DNA of 64,000 bases, from the NCBI GenBank assembly GCA_965215165.1, contig CBDCCX010000006.1, forward strand, positions 2,170,001 to 2,234,000, read 5' to 3'. Shown in pieces: positions 16,599-26,033 of this stretch. The stretch's first letter is position 1; the number at the start of each line of letters is the position of its first letter. This stretch comes from JANQRZ01 sp965215165. Lineage in GTDB: Bacteria; Bacteroidota; Rhodothermia; Rhodothermales; JANQRZ01. The notes below the pieces were generated by a model. The model was given only the letters and a program-made list of their open reading frames with translations, did not search any database and had not been told where the DNA came from. The translations under genes and the position numbers were made by a program.

Positions 16599-18038
16599 TC
16601 AGTCGAAGAGGCGCTCCGAGGGGTCGAGGGTGCCCGTGGCGTAGTCGAGGAGTTTGCTCTGGAAGACGAACTGGGCGACGGACTGCGCCCGGCTGCTCTG
16701 GGCCTCGACCAAGCGCGCGCGGGCCTGGGTCAGCTCGGTCAGCGTCGAGACGCCGAGGTCGTAGCGCTCCTGCTCGGCGTCGAGCGCGGCCTGGGCGGCG
16801 GTGACCTGGCGGGCCGTCACGTCGAGGCGCTTGGCGGCGTTCTGGTAGTCGAGCCAGCCCTGGCGGACCTGGAGGGCCACGTCCTGGCGGAGGTTGTCGA
16901 GCCCGATCCGCTCGCTCTCCGCCTGGAGCTGGGCCTGCTGCACCTGGGAGCGCGTCACGAAGCGGTCGAAGATCGGGATGTTCACGCTCAGGCCGACCGA
17001 GCCGCCCCGGTTGTCGGTGAAGAACTGGTCGAAGAACGGGGTGTTCTCGCGGTCGCCCTGTCCGGGGAAGAGGAGCGGCTCGTCGCCGATGAAGATGACC
17101 TCGCCGCTGCCCGTCGTCACCGGAATCTGGACCGGCGCGCCGGTGGCGCGCGTGGCGAGGCTGGAGTAGCTCGTGCCGTAGCCGCCGAAGAGGTTGACGC
17201 TCGGGTAGTAGCCCGCCTTTGCCACCCTGACGCCGGCCTCGGCGGCCTCGATCTGAAGCTCCTGCGCCCGCACGTCCTCGCGCCGGTCGAGCGCCGCCGT
17301 CAGCAGCGCCTCGAGGTCGACGGCCTCGGGCTGGAGCGGGACCGCGTCGAGCGACGGGGCGACAAAGGTGTAGGCCCCGAACGGGTCGAGCTGGAGAATC
17401 TGGACGAGCCGCGTCGTGGCGAGGTCGAGGTCGGACTCGGCCCGGAGGAGCGACAGCTCGCGCTCGGCGACCTGCGCCTCCTGCTGCAAGACATCGGCCC
17501 GCGCGCGGACGCCGCCCGCGACGAGCTGCTCGATCTGCTCCTGCTGCGCCCGGTCCGCAGCCAGGTTTTCCTCCTGAATGCCGACGAGCTCGCGGTTCAG
17601 GAGCACCTGGAGGAACTGGTTCGCCACGTTGAAGAGCACGTCCTGCCGCGAGCGGCCGAGGCTCAGCTCCCCGGCCTCGCTCTGGATGCGGGCCTGGGCC
17701 AGCGACGCCTGGTCGCGGAAGCCGTTGAAGAGGTTCAGGTTCGCCGAGACCGAGGCGTCGAGCGACTCCGAGGTCTCCTGGTTCAGCTCGCCCGTGGTCT
17801 GGTTGAAGGCGAGGCCGTAGCGCTGCGTCGGGCGGACCGAGGCGCTGAGGTCCGGCAGGAACTCGGCCCGGTTGCGGCCGACGTCGAGCGCCCGCGCCTC
17901 GGCGGTGTTCGTGGCCTGCCGGAGCGCGGTGTTGCGCTCCAGCCCAATCCGCAGCGCCTCGTCGAAGGTGATCTCCTGCGGCTGCGCGGCGAGCGGGGCG
18001 GCAGCGAGGACGAGGAGCAGGCAGAGGAGGCGGGACAT
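16599..18038 (-). CDS. TolC family outer-membrane efflux channel
   Basis: 479 residues from the ATG at 18036-18038, chosen because the signal peptide LLCLLLVLAAAPLAAQ follows at once. Two repeated OEP halves are visible, each with a long helical region (ITFDEALRIGLERNTALRQA ... RAEFLPDLSASVRPTQRYG and later EAAEAGVRVAKAGYYPSVNLFGGYG). This is the usual TolC architecture of a trimeric channel-tunnel. A Gly-rich insert in the second half is probably a surface loop. It is the first gene of the tolC-macA-macB-ATPase-like operon. The substrate is unknown; drugs, lipids or a secreted protein are all possible. Confidence 0.92.
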   Translation of the reverse strand: MSRLLCLLLVLAAAPLAAQPQEITFDEALRIGLERNTALRQATNTAEARALDVGRNRAEFLPDLSASVRPTQRYGLAFNQTTGELNQETSESLDASVSANLNLFNGFRDQASLAQARIQSEAGELSLGRSRQDVLFNVANQFLQVLLNRELVGIQEENLAADRAQQEQIEQLVAGGVRARADVLQQEAQVAERELSLLRAESDLDLATTRLVQILQLDPFGAYTFVAPSLDAVPLQPEAVDLEALLTAALDRREDVRAQELQIEAAEAGVRVAKAGYYPSVNLFGGYGTSYSSLATRATGAPVQIPVTTGSGEVIFIGDEPLLFPGQGDRENTPFFDQFFTDNRGGSVGLSVNIPIFDRFVTRSQVQQAQLQAESERIGLDNLRQDVALQVRQGWLDYQNAAKRLDVTARQVTAAQAALDAEQERYDLGVSTLTELTQARARLVEAQSSRAQSVAQFVFQSKLLDYATGTLDPSERLFD

Positions 18039-18132
18039 GGGGCACGGCGGAGGAGACGAGCGGAACCGGAACTGCGGCCTTTGACGGGAGCGCACGCCGC
18101 TTTGTTACACGCTCCCCCCTTAGCGTGCCCTC

Positions 18133-18642
18133 TTACGGTGCGTAGCCCCGGAGCCGGTCGTACTGCGCGATCTGGTCCGCCGTCAGGACCTCCCGCATGG
18201 CGACGTGCGCGCGGAGGTGCGCCGCGCGAAGCCGCCCGCGCGTCTCGCCGAGATGCGCCGCGATGCGGTCCACGTCCGCCGGCACCGCCTCTCCACCGGC
18301 GAAGAGTCGGTCGAGGTGGCGCTCCATCGCGACCACCTGGGCTCCGAGCTGTTGCGCCTCGGCTTGCATCGCGTCGTAGAGCCGCTGCGCTTCGGCACGC
18401 TGGTCGGGCGAGAGCGCGAGGTCGTCGGCGAGCTCGAGGACGTGGAGCGGTCCGGGGTAGCTGTTCAGCTCCGCCGCCCGGGCGAACCCGAGGCCGCGCC
18501 CTTCGAGCAGCCCGGCGACCTCGTCGGCCGAGAGAGCCTTGATGGCGCGCGCGGTGTCGGGGGACGGGTGATGCGCGTGGTGGTCACCGTGCTGCGCGGC
18601 CACTGGGGCGGCGAGGAAGAGGCAGAGCAGAACGGGGCGCAT
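18133..18642 (-). CDS. Periplasmic Spy/CpxP-like protein
   Basis: 169 residues with a signal peptide (LLCLFLAAPVAAQ) and a His-rich start to the mature chain (HGDHHAHHPSPD), which may bind metal. The rest is helical, with the repeated pattern LALSPDQRAEAQRLYDAM and MREVLTADQIAQYDRLRG. The LTxxQ-type motifs are those of the Spy/CpxP/CnrX superfamily of envelope-stress chaperones and metal sensors. It lies upstream of the efflux operon in the same orientation, 94 bp before the TolC gene start, and could be cotranscribed. Whether it senses metal or binds unfolded proteins is not decidable here. Confidence 0.75.
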   Translation of the reverse strand: MRPVLLCLFLAAPVAAQHGDHHAHHPSPDTARAIKALSADEVAGLLEGRGLGFARAAELNSYPGPLHVLELADDLALSPDQRAEAQRLYDAMQAEAQQLGAQVVAMERHLDRLFAGGEAVPADVDRIAAHLGETRGRLRAAHLRAHVAMREVLTADQIAQYDRLRGYAP

Positions 18643-18734
18643 GGCAGAGCCGCTGGCAAGGGAGGACGGGGCGAGGCTTCGCGTTCGAGCAGGGTTCCTC
18701 GCGGCACCCTGTTTTCACCGCTGATTTTCGAGGG

Positions 18735-18819
18735 CGGAGGGGGTGGGATTCGAACCCACGGTACCTTGCGGCACGCTGGTTTTCAAGACCAGTGCGTTCG
18801 ACCACTCCGCCACCCCTCC
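18735..18819 (-). tRNA. tRNA-Ser (anticodon TGA)
   Basis: 85-nt cloverleaf on the minus strand. Acceptor GGAGGGG pairs with CCCCTCC; the anticodon stem CTGGT/ACCAG encloses a loop with TGA; there is a long variable arm typical of class II tRNAs and a GGTTCGAATCC T-arm. No CCA is encoded. It lies between the Spy-like gene and glutamate dehydrogenase. Confidence 0.95.
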
Positions 18820-18852
18820 GGGGTCCGAAAGGTACGAACGCTTCGGCCCGCC

Positions 18853-20184
18853 TCACATCGTCCCGTGGGCGAGCAGCGCATCGGCGACCTTGACGAAGCC
18901 GCCGACGTTCGCGCCCTGCACGTAGCTCACCCGGCCGCCGTTGGAGCCGTACTCAACACACGTCGCGTGGATGCCGCGCATGATCTCCTGGAGCCGGCCG
19001 TCGAGCTCCTCGCGCGACCACGAGAGCCGCATCGAGTTCTGGGTCATCTCCAGGCCGGAGACCGCCACCCCACCGGCGTTCGCGGCCTTGCCCGGTCCGT
19101 AGAGGATGCCCGCCTCTTCGAAGCGGTGGACGCCCTCGGGCGTGCTCGGCATGTTCGCGCCCTCGCAGACGAGCGTACAGCCGTTGCCGAGGAGCGTCCG
19201 GGCGTCGGACTCCTGAATTTCGTTCTGCGTGGCCGAGGGGAAGGCGGCGTCGCAGGCGATCCCCCACGGCTTGACGCCCTCTCGGAACTCGAGGCCGTCG
19301 CGGTCGGCTAGCTCGCTCAGGCTCCCCCGACGATTGTTCTTGAGGTCCATCGCAGCGTCGAGGTCGGCCCGGCTCAGCCCGCCGGCGGCGTGGAGGGTGC
19401 CGGAACGGTCGGAGAGCGAGAGGACGACCGCGCCGAGGTCGAGGAGCTTCTCGGCCGTGAACTGCGCGACGTTGCCCGAGCCGGAGACGAGGCACCGCTT
19501 GCCCTCGAGGCTCTCGCCCCGGTGGGCGAGCATTTCGCGGGCGAAGTAGACGCTGCCGTAGCCCGTCGCCTCGGGGCGGATCAGGCTACCGCCCCACCCG
19601 GCCCCCTTGCCGGTGAAGGCCCCGGTGAAGGCGTTGCGGAGCCGCTTGTACTGCCCGAAGAGGTACCCGATCTCCCGCCCGCCGACGCCGATGTCGCCCG
19701 CCGGCACGTCGGTGTCCTCCCCGATGTGGCGGTGCAGCTCGGTCATAAAGGCCTGGCAGAAGCGCATCACCTCGCGGTCGCTCTTGCCCTTCGGGTCGAA
19801 GTCGCTGCCGCCCTTGCCGCCGCCCATCGGCAGGCCGGTCAGGCTGTTCTTGAAGACCTGCTCGAAGGCCAAGAACTTGAGCACGCCGAGGGTCACCGAC
19901 GGGTCGAAGCGCAGCCCGCCCTTGTACGGCCCAATGGCGTTGGTCTGCTGGACCCGGTAGCCCCGGTTGACGTGGAGCGCGCCGTCGTCGTCCTCCCACG
20001 TCACGCGAAATGTCAGCACCCGGTCCGGCTCGGCGAGGCGTTCCAGTACGCGCGCCTCTTCGTACTTCGGGTGCTCGTTGACGAACGGAACGACGGTCTC
20101 GGCGACCTCGCGGACGGCCTGGATGAACTCCGGCTGGCCTGGATTGCGGCGCTCCAGCTCCGCCATAAACGCTTCGAGCTGCAT
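18853..20184 (-). CDS. gdhA: NADP-type glutamate dehydrogenase
   Basis: 443 residues, the usual length for hexameric bacterial glutamate dehydrogenase. The enzyme interconverts 2-oxoglutarate plus ammonium and L-glutamate. The substrate-binding lysine region PMGGGKGGSDFDPKGKS, the catalytic aspartate in VPAGDIGVGGREIGYL and the Rossmann loop VSGSGNVAQF are all present. The sequence GSGNVA rather than GxGxxG, with downstream SDRSG, fits an NADP-linked assimilatory type. It is a single gene with tRNA-Ser immediately downstream. Confidence 0.95.
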   Translation of the reverse strand: MQLEAFMAELERRNPGQPEFIQAVREVAETVVPFVNEHPKYEEARVLERLAEPDRVLTFRVTWEDDDGALHVNRGYRVQQTNAIGPYKGGLRFDPSVTLGVLKFLAFEQVFKNSLTGLPMGGGKGGSDFDPKGKSDREVMRFCQAFMTELHRHIGEDTDVPAGDIGVGGREIGYLFGQYKRLRNAFTGAFTGKGAGWGGSLIRPEATGYGSVYFAREMLAHRGESLEGKRCLVSGSGNVAQFTAEKLLDLGAVVLSLSDRSGTLHAAGGLSRADLDAAMDLKNNRRGSLSELADRDGLEFREGVKPWGIACDAAFPSATQNEIQESDARTLLGNGCTLVCEGANMPSTPEGVHRFEEAGILYGPGKAANAGGVAVSGLEMTQNSMRLSWSREELDGRLQEIMRGIHATCVEYGSNGGRVSYVQGANVGGFVKVADALLAHGTM

Positions 20185-20267
20185 GGAGTATCTCGTCTGG
20201 GTACAGGGGAAACCCAGAATACCACACAGCCGGAGAACGTGCCGCCTGTTTCGGCCGCGAGCCTCCG

Positions 20268-20459
20268 CTACGATCCGACGACGAACAGGATCACCATCAG
20301 CACGACGAACCCGAGGCCCATCCCGCCGAGGATGAGGGCCGACTGCTTGCTGTCGTAGAAGCTGTCTTCGTAGAGCGAGAGCGGGGCCGGATCGGACCCG
20401 TGATGGTGCTCGGCGTCGTGGGCCGTGGGCGCGCCCGGCGGGCGGGGAAGCTCGGACAT
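20268..20459 (-). CDS. Small single-helix membrane protein
   Basis: 63 residues. A hydrophilic N-terminus with a His cluster (HDAEHHHGSDP) is followed by one C-terminal membrane helix (ALILGGMGLGFVVLMVILFVV). Unrecognised family. It is flanked by the sigma-factor gene (upstream) and glutamate dehydrogenase (downstream), both leftward. The 94-bp gap before it is purine-rich with an imperfect inverted repeat (about 20477-20535) that may end the sigma-factor transcript. Confidence 0.55.
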   Translation of the reverse strand: MSELPRPPGAPTAHDAEHHHGSDPAPLSLYEDSFYDSKQSALILGGMGLGFVVLMVILFVVGS

Positions 20460-20553
20460 AATCCAGGAGAGGAAGGACGAAAGAAAGAGAAGAGGAGGAG
20501 AAAGAGGACGGTGTAGCCCTCTCTTCTATCTCTTCCCTGCTCTCTGACTCGCC

Positions 20554-21393
20554 CTAGTTGAGGTGGGCGCGGATGTCGGCGTGGGCGTGGTGGCGGCGGA
20601 GCTTGCGGAGGGCCTTCTCCTTGATCTGCCGGACCCGCTCGCGCGTCAGCCCGATCTGCTCACCGATGGCTCCGAGCGTCAGCGGGCGCTCGCGGCCGAT
20701 GCCGAAGTACAGGCGCGTGATCTCGGCCTCGCGCGGCTGGAGCTGGCAGAGGATCCGCTCGACGTCGATCTTGATCGACTCGGCGGTGATCGGCTCGTCG
20801 GGCGAAACGAGCTCGTCGTCGGGGATGACGTCGAGCAGGCTCTGGGTGCCGTCGTCGGAGAACGGCGCGTCCATCGAGAGCGAGCGGCGGCCGTGGCGGA
20901 AGCCCTCCTCGACCTTGTGCGGCTTCATCTCGAGCTCGCCGGCCAGCTCGTCGACGGTCGGCGGACGGCCGTGCTCCTGGGCGAGGCGGGCGGAGGCCTT
21001 GCGCATCTTCGAGAGCGTCCCGATCCGGTTCTGCGGCAGGCGCACCGTGCGCGCCTGGTCCGAGAGCGCCTTCAGAATCGACTGCCGAATCCACCACACC
21101 GCGTAGGAGATGAACTTGAACCCGCGCGTCTCGTCGAACCGCTGCGCCGCCTTGACCAAGCCGTAGTTGCCCTCGCTGATGAGGTCGGTCAGCGTCAGCC
21201 CCTGGCCCTGGTACTTCTTGGCGACCGAGACGACAAAGCGGAGGTTGGCGCGGACGAGCGTGTGCAGCGCTTCCTGGTCCCCCTTCTTGATCCGCTGCGC
21301 GAGGTCGACTTCCTGGTCCGGCGTGAGTAGCTCGACTTGGCTGATTTCATCGAGGTACTGGTCCAGCATCCGCTGCTGTCGGGGGACGTACAT
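20554..21393 (-). CDS. RpoD-type sigma-70 factor, first copy
   Basis: 279 residues. Region 1.2 (QRMLDQYLDEISQVELLTPDQE), region 2 (LRFVVSVAKKYQGQGLTLTDLISEGNYGLVKAAQRFDETRGFKFISYAVWWIRQSI), region 3 and region 4.2 with the helix-turn-helix TLGAIGEQIGLTRERVRQIKEKAL are complete. Short primary sigma factors without region 1.1 are typical of Bacteroidota/Rhodothermota. A close paralogue lies at 32446-33285. The presence of two copies means at least one is probably a group-2 (alternative, RpoD-like) sigma. Which is the housekeeping factor cannot be told from this window. Confidence 0.93.
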   Translation of the reverse strand: MYVPRQQRMLDQYLDEISQVELLTPDQEVDLAQRIKKGDQEALHTLVRANLRFVVSVAKKYQGQGLTLTDLISEGNYGLVKAAQRFDETRGFKFISYAVWWIRQSILKALSDQARTVRLPQNRIGTLSKMRKASARLAQEHGRPPTVDELAGELEMKPHKVEEGFRHGRRSLSMDAPFSDDGTQSLLDVIPDDELVSPDEPITAESIKIDVERILCQLQPREAEITRLYFGIGRERPLTLGAIGEQIGLTRERVRQIKEKALRKLRRHHAHADIRAHLN

Positions 21394-21620
21394 AGTCGTC
21401 AGGGTTCGTTTGGGGGTGGGAAGGGTACCGGGGCTGCAACCCTCCCTCCTATGGTGAAAAGCCCGATCCGTTTCCCAAACTGCCGGCGCGGGCTAACTTT
21501 TTTTTACTCTTCGCCGTTCTTTCGCGCTCCGGTAGCAGTGGCCTTCTTATCTGTTGTGGTTTGCTGCACAGCGATTTATACCCCGCATCCGGTGTTAGGC
21601 AGACTCGGCACGAGGCGCAA

Positions 21621-21655
21621 GAAAAGCCCGGCACCGAGAGGCTCAGTGCCGGGCT
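21621..21655 (-). terminator. Rho-independent terminator after tRNA-Ser
   Basis: Perfect 10-bp stem (AGCCCGGCAC at 21625-21634 with its complement at 21646-21655), 11-nt loop, followed on the minus strand by TTTTC. It is 22 bp after the tRNA-Ser (GCT) gene. The remaining gap up to the sigma-factor start (21394-21620) shows nothing else definite; an AT-rich T-run at 21495-21505 may belong to the sigma-factor promoter. Confidence 0.85.
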
Positions 21656-21676
21656 TGGCGAGCGGCTAGCTCGCGG

Positions 21677-21766
21677 CGGAGAGGGAGGGATTCGAACCCT
21701 CGATACCGCTATAAACGGTATACACCCTTAGCAGGGGCGCGCCTTCAGCCACTCGGCCACCTCTCC
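21677..21766 (-). tRNA. tRNA-Ser (anticodon GCT)
   Basis: 90-nt class II tRNA on the minus strand. Acceptor GGAGAGG/CCTCTCC, anticodon loop containing GCT between CCC and GGG, long variable arm, and T-arm GGTTCGAATCC. No CCA is encoded. It sits directly after the ATP synthase operon and carries its own terminator. Confidence 0.95.
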
Positions 21767-21767
21767 C

Positions 21768-21862
21768 GATTTTGGATTTTGGATTTCGGATTGCCGATGG
21801 GCATATCGGGCCGAAGGGTGGGAAGATAAATCCAAACTCCTCGATCCGAAATCAAAAATCGG
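21768..21862. repeat. AT-rich inverted repeat after atpG
   Basis: The + strand carries GATTTTGGATTTTGGATTTCGGA near 21769 and its near-complement TCCGAAATCAAAAATCGG near 21844-21861. Between the arms are about 50 bases. It lies between the atpG stop and tRNA-Ser(GCT), and in the minus strand is T-rich on entry. It could terminate the atp transcript or be an RNA-processing structure. It also contains a short tandem GGATTTT motif. Confidence 0.5.
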
Positions 21863-21863
21863 T

Positions 21864-22784
21864 TCAGCCTCCTTGAAGCGCTTCGGCCCCGGACGAGATC
21901 TCGATGATCTCGGTCGTGATGGCGGCCTGGCGGGCGCGGTTGTACGTCAGCTTGAGCTGGTCGAGCAACTCGCCGGCGTTGCTCGTCGCGTTGTCCATCG
22001 CCACCATGCGGGCTCCCTGCTCGGCGGCGTTGCTCTCGAGCACGGCGCGCCAGAGCTGGTAGCTGAGGTACTGCGGGATGATCTGCCGCAGGATCGTCTC
22101 GGCGTCGGGCTCGAAGATGTAGTCCACGTCGCGGCCGACGGCTTCGTCGGTGTAGCTCTCGTCCGCCTCCATCACGGGCGTCGAGAAGGTGCCGGCCGGG
22201 ACCGGGAGGAACGGCTCGACGATGCGGTTCTGCGAGATGGTGTTCTTGAACTCGTTGTAGACGACCACGACCTCGTCCCACCGCCCGTCGAGCCAGCCCT
22301 CGACCGCGAGGTCGGCGATGGCGTTGGTGCGGGAGAACTTGAGGTCGTTGAAGAAGCCCCGGTAGTCGCCTTCGAGCGGGACGTCGCGCTTGCGGAAGTA
22401 GTCGTGCGCCTTGCGGCCGACGGCGAGCACCTTGAGCCGCTCGGTGCCACGGAGTGTGGGGTACTGCTCGTCGATGGCGGCCTCGGCGGCCTTGAGGATG
22501 TTGGTGTTGAAGGCACCGGCCAAGCCACGGTCGCTCGTGACGACGATCATCAGGACGGTGCCCACGGCCTCGCGCGGCTGGAAGAGCGGGTGGCTGGCCG
22601 GGTCCACGAACTCGCGCAGGTGCGCGATCATCTCGCGGATCTTGAAGGCGTAGGGGCGGGTCTGGAAGATCTGCTCCTGGGCGCGGCGCAGCTTGGCGGC
22701 GGCCACCATCTTCATGGCGCGCGTAATCTGCTGCGTGTTCTGGACCGACGCGATGCGCGTGCGGATGTCGCGGAGAGAGGCCAT
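21864..22784 (-). CDS. atpG: F1 ATP synthase subunit gamma
   Basis: 306 residues. The N-terminal helix RDIRTRIASVQNTQQITRAMKMVAAAKLRRAQ and the C-terminal helix ending NAGELLDQLKLTYNRARQAAITTEIIEIS form the rotating coiled coil of the central stalk. The central Rossmann-like domain contains VTSDRGLAGAFN. The chain is about 20 residues longer than the E. coli protein, with a Gly-rich tail. It is the last gene of the visible atp operon, separated from atpA by a 49-bp gap that contains a 28-bp palindrome. atpD and atpC, which usually follow, are not here. Confidence 0.97.
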   Translation of the reverse strand: MASLRDIRTRIASVQNTQQITRAMKMVAAAKLRRAQEQIFQTRPYAFKIREMIAHLREFVDPASHPLFQPREAVGTVLMIVVTSDRGLAGAFNTNILKAAEAAIDEQYPTLRGTERLKVLAVGRKAHDYFRKRDVPLEGDYRGFFNDLKFSRTNAIADLAVEGWLDGRWDEVVVVYNEFKNTISQNRIVEPFLPVPAGTFSTPVMEADESYTDEAVGRDVDYIFEPDAETILRQIIPQYLSYQLWRAVLESNAAEQGARMVAMDNATSNAGELLDQLKLTYNRARQAAITTEIIEISSGAEALQGG

Positions 22785-22797
22785 CAGGTGTCAGGTG

Positions 22798-22825
22798 GTA
22801 GGGGCGACCGGCCGGTCGCCCCTAC
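22798..22825. repeat. Perfect 28-bp palindrome between atpA and atpG
   Basis: Two 14-bp arms, starting GTAGGGGCGACC and ending GGTCGCCCCTAC, with no loop. It is a copy of a repeat family also found at 24445 and 57842 in this window. In mRNA it would form a very stable hairpin just before the atpG start at 22784. Confidence 0.9.
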
Positions 22826-22833
22826 GGGTTCGA

Positions 22834-24426
<1,593 letters not shown>

Positions 24427-24444
24427 GATGATCTCGTGTTCGTC

Positions 24445-24472
24445 GTAGGGGCACGGCGCGCCGTGCCCCTAC
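24445..24472. repeat. Perfect 28-bp palindrome between atpH and atpA
   Basis: Two 14-bp arms starting GTAGGGGCACGG and ending CCGTGCCCCTAC. The eight outer bases of each arm match those of the copy at 22798, but the central bases differ, so the family conserves the tips and symmetry rather than the centre. It is 18 bp before the atpA start on the coding strand. Confidence 0.9.
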
Positions 24473-24480
24473 AGATTGGA

Positions 24481-25035
24481 TTAGTTGCTGAGGTAGGCGC
24501 GCTCTTCGAGCTGCTCGCGGAGCGTGGTGAGCTGGTGGCGGACGCTGCCGTCGTAGACCTGGTCGCCGATGCGGACCACGACGCCGCCGATGAGGGCTGG
24601 CTCGACCTCGATCCGCAGGCGGACGGTCTTGCCGGTGCGCGCCTCGAGGGCCTGGCGGAGGGTCTCGGTCTCGTCGTACTCCATCGGCATCGCCGTCCTG
24701 ACCGAGGCCTCGACCTGGCCGAGGCGCTCGTCGCGCAGCTCGGCATACTGGCGGACGACGGCCGGCAGGATGTCTTCGCGGCCTTTCTGGACGAGCAGCC
24801 GCATCAGGCGCACGACGACCGGATCGACCTTGCCGTCGAAGAGGGTGCCGATGACCGACTCCTTCTTCTCGCGCGAGAGGATCGGGCTGCGGAAGAACTG
24901 GTCGAGCTCGCGCGAGGCGTCGAGGCTCTCCTTGAGGCTGACCACGCTCTCGTCCACGGTCTCGACCGCACCGGTGGCGTCGGCCTCCTGGTAGAGGGCC
25001 TGGGCGTAGCGCCGGGCTACAATCGCGTCGCTCAT
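24481..25035 (-). CDS. atpH: F1 ATP synthase subunit delta
   Basis: 184 residues with an N-terminal six-helix bundle (VARRYAQALYQEADATG; SREKKESVIGTLFDGKVDPVVVRLMRLLVQKGRE) and a C-terminal region with EVEPALIGGVVVRIGDQVYDGSVRHQL, the typical end of delta/OSCP subunits. It links F1 to the peripheral stalk b subunits. It lies 67 bp after atpF in the usual order. Confidence 0.95.
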   Translation of the reverse strand: MSDAIVARRYAQALYQEADATGAVETVDESVVSLKESLDASRELDQFFRSPILSREKKESVIGTLFDGKVDPVVVRLMRLLVQKGREDILPAVVRQYAELRDERLGQVEASVRTAMPMEYDETETLRQALEARTGKTVRLRIEVEPALIGGVVVRIGDQVYDGSVRHQLTTLREQLEERAYLSN

Positions 25036-25102
25036 CGGGTTGGAGGTTTGGGATTCGAGGTCGGGGGTGTCTTACTCAGAACCCGTGACCTCGGCCCTCG
25101 AA

Positions 25103-25612
25103 CTAGTTTTTCGGGAGGTCGGCGATGAACTCGTCGACGAGCTTCTTCTGGCGGCCGGCGTCGAGGGTCTCGTGGAGGATCTTCTCGGCGGCCTGGATGG
25201 CGAGGTCGGCGACCTCGGCGCGCAGCTCGGCGAGGGCCTGCTGCTTCTCGCGCCCGATCTCGGCCTCGGCCTGCGCCTGCATCGTGCGGATCTGCTCGCG
25301 CGTCCTGTCGACCTGCTCGGTGCGCACCGCCTCGGCGGCCTCGCGGGCCTCGCGCATGATGCGCTGGCCCTCGGCCTCGGCCTCGCGGCGGGCGCGCTCG
25401 TTGTCGGCGGCGAGCTGCTTGGCCTCGGCGAGCGCCTTCTCGGCGCGCGTCAGCGAGGTCTCGATGGTCTGCTCGCGCTCGGCGAGTGCCGAGGTGATCG
25501 GTCCCCACGCGTATTTGCTGAGGATGAAGAGCAGGATCAGGAACGCCAGCCCCATCCAGAACACCAGCCCGACGTTGGGGGCGAGCAGGTCCACGGCGAG
25601 AAACAAAGTCAT
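25103..25612 (-). CDS. atpF: F0 ATP synthase subunit b
   Basis: 169 residues from the ATG at 25612; a TTG at 25618 is also in frame. One N-terminal membrane helix (VGLVFWMGLAFLILLFILSKY) is followed by the conserved W-GPI segment and a long alpha-helical coiled coil (EREQTIETSLTRAEKALAEAKQLAADNERARREAEAEG ...) with the tail LVDEFIADLPKN. It forms the peripheral stalk that holds the F1 head against rotation. A single b-type gene is present, so the stalk is probably a homodimer. Confidence 0.95.
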   Translation of the reverse strand: MTLFLAVDLLAPNVGLVFWMGLAFLILLFILSKYAWGPITSALAEREQTIETSLTRAEKALAEAKQLAADNERARREAEAEGQRIMREAREAAEAVRTEQVDRTREQIRTMQAQAEAEIGREKQQALAELRAEVADLAIQAAEKILHETLDAGRQKKLVDEFIADLPKN

Positions 25613-25737
25613 GGTCAAAGCGGCGGAGGGCGCGCCGGCCGGGGCCGAGCGTCGCCGTGAGAACCGGAGAGGGCAAAGCTAGGGCGACCGGAAGACCCGG
25701 CCGCCCCCTTCGCTCAGGTGCGTCGCCTAGGGCCCGG

Positions 25738-25968
25738 TCAGGCCTTGAGGGCGAGCAAGATGCACACGACGAGGCCGAAGAAGGCCACACCCTCGATGAG
25801 GGCGGCGGCGATGATCATCGTGGTGCGGAGGTCGCCGCCGGCTTCAGGCTGGCGGGCGGAGCCTTCGAGCGCGCTCGCGGCGAGCCGTCCAATGCCCATG
25901 CCGGTGCCGATAGCGACGAGGCCGGCTCCAATACCGGCACCAAGCCATGCGAGAGAAACTGCGTCCAT
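25738..25968 (-). CDS. atpE: F0 ATP synthase subunit c
   Basis: 76 residues in two membrane helices with a polar loop (SARQPEAGGDL). Helix 1 carries the glycine motif GAGIGAGLVAIGTGMGIG. The ion-binding carboxylate is the glutamate in ALIEGVAFFG. The residue after it is glycine rather than serine or threonine, and the Na+ ligand pattern is incomplete, so proton coupling is the better reading. The c-ring rotates against subunit a. Confidence 0.96.
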   Translation of the reverse strand: MDAVSLAWLGAGIGAGLVAIGTGMGIGRLAASALEGSARQPEAGGDLRTTMIIAAALIEGVAFFGLVVCILLALKA

Positions 25969-26033
25969 GATAAAACTCGTGTTGGGTGAAGGGTGGGTCT
26001 AGGTGCGGGCCAAGCCCGCGGGTTGGTACAGGG

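Noticed and set aside
25738..25968. Na+-coupled subunit c
   Set aside because: The residue after the ion-binding Glu is Gly, not Ser or Thr, so the Na+ ligand set is incomplete; proton use is the better reading.
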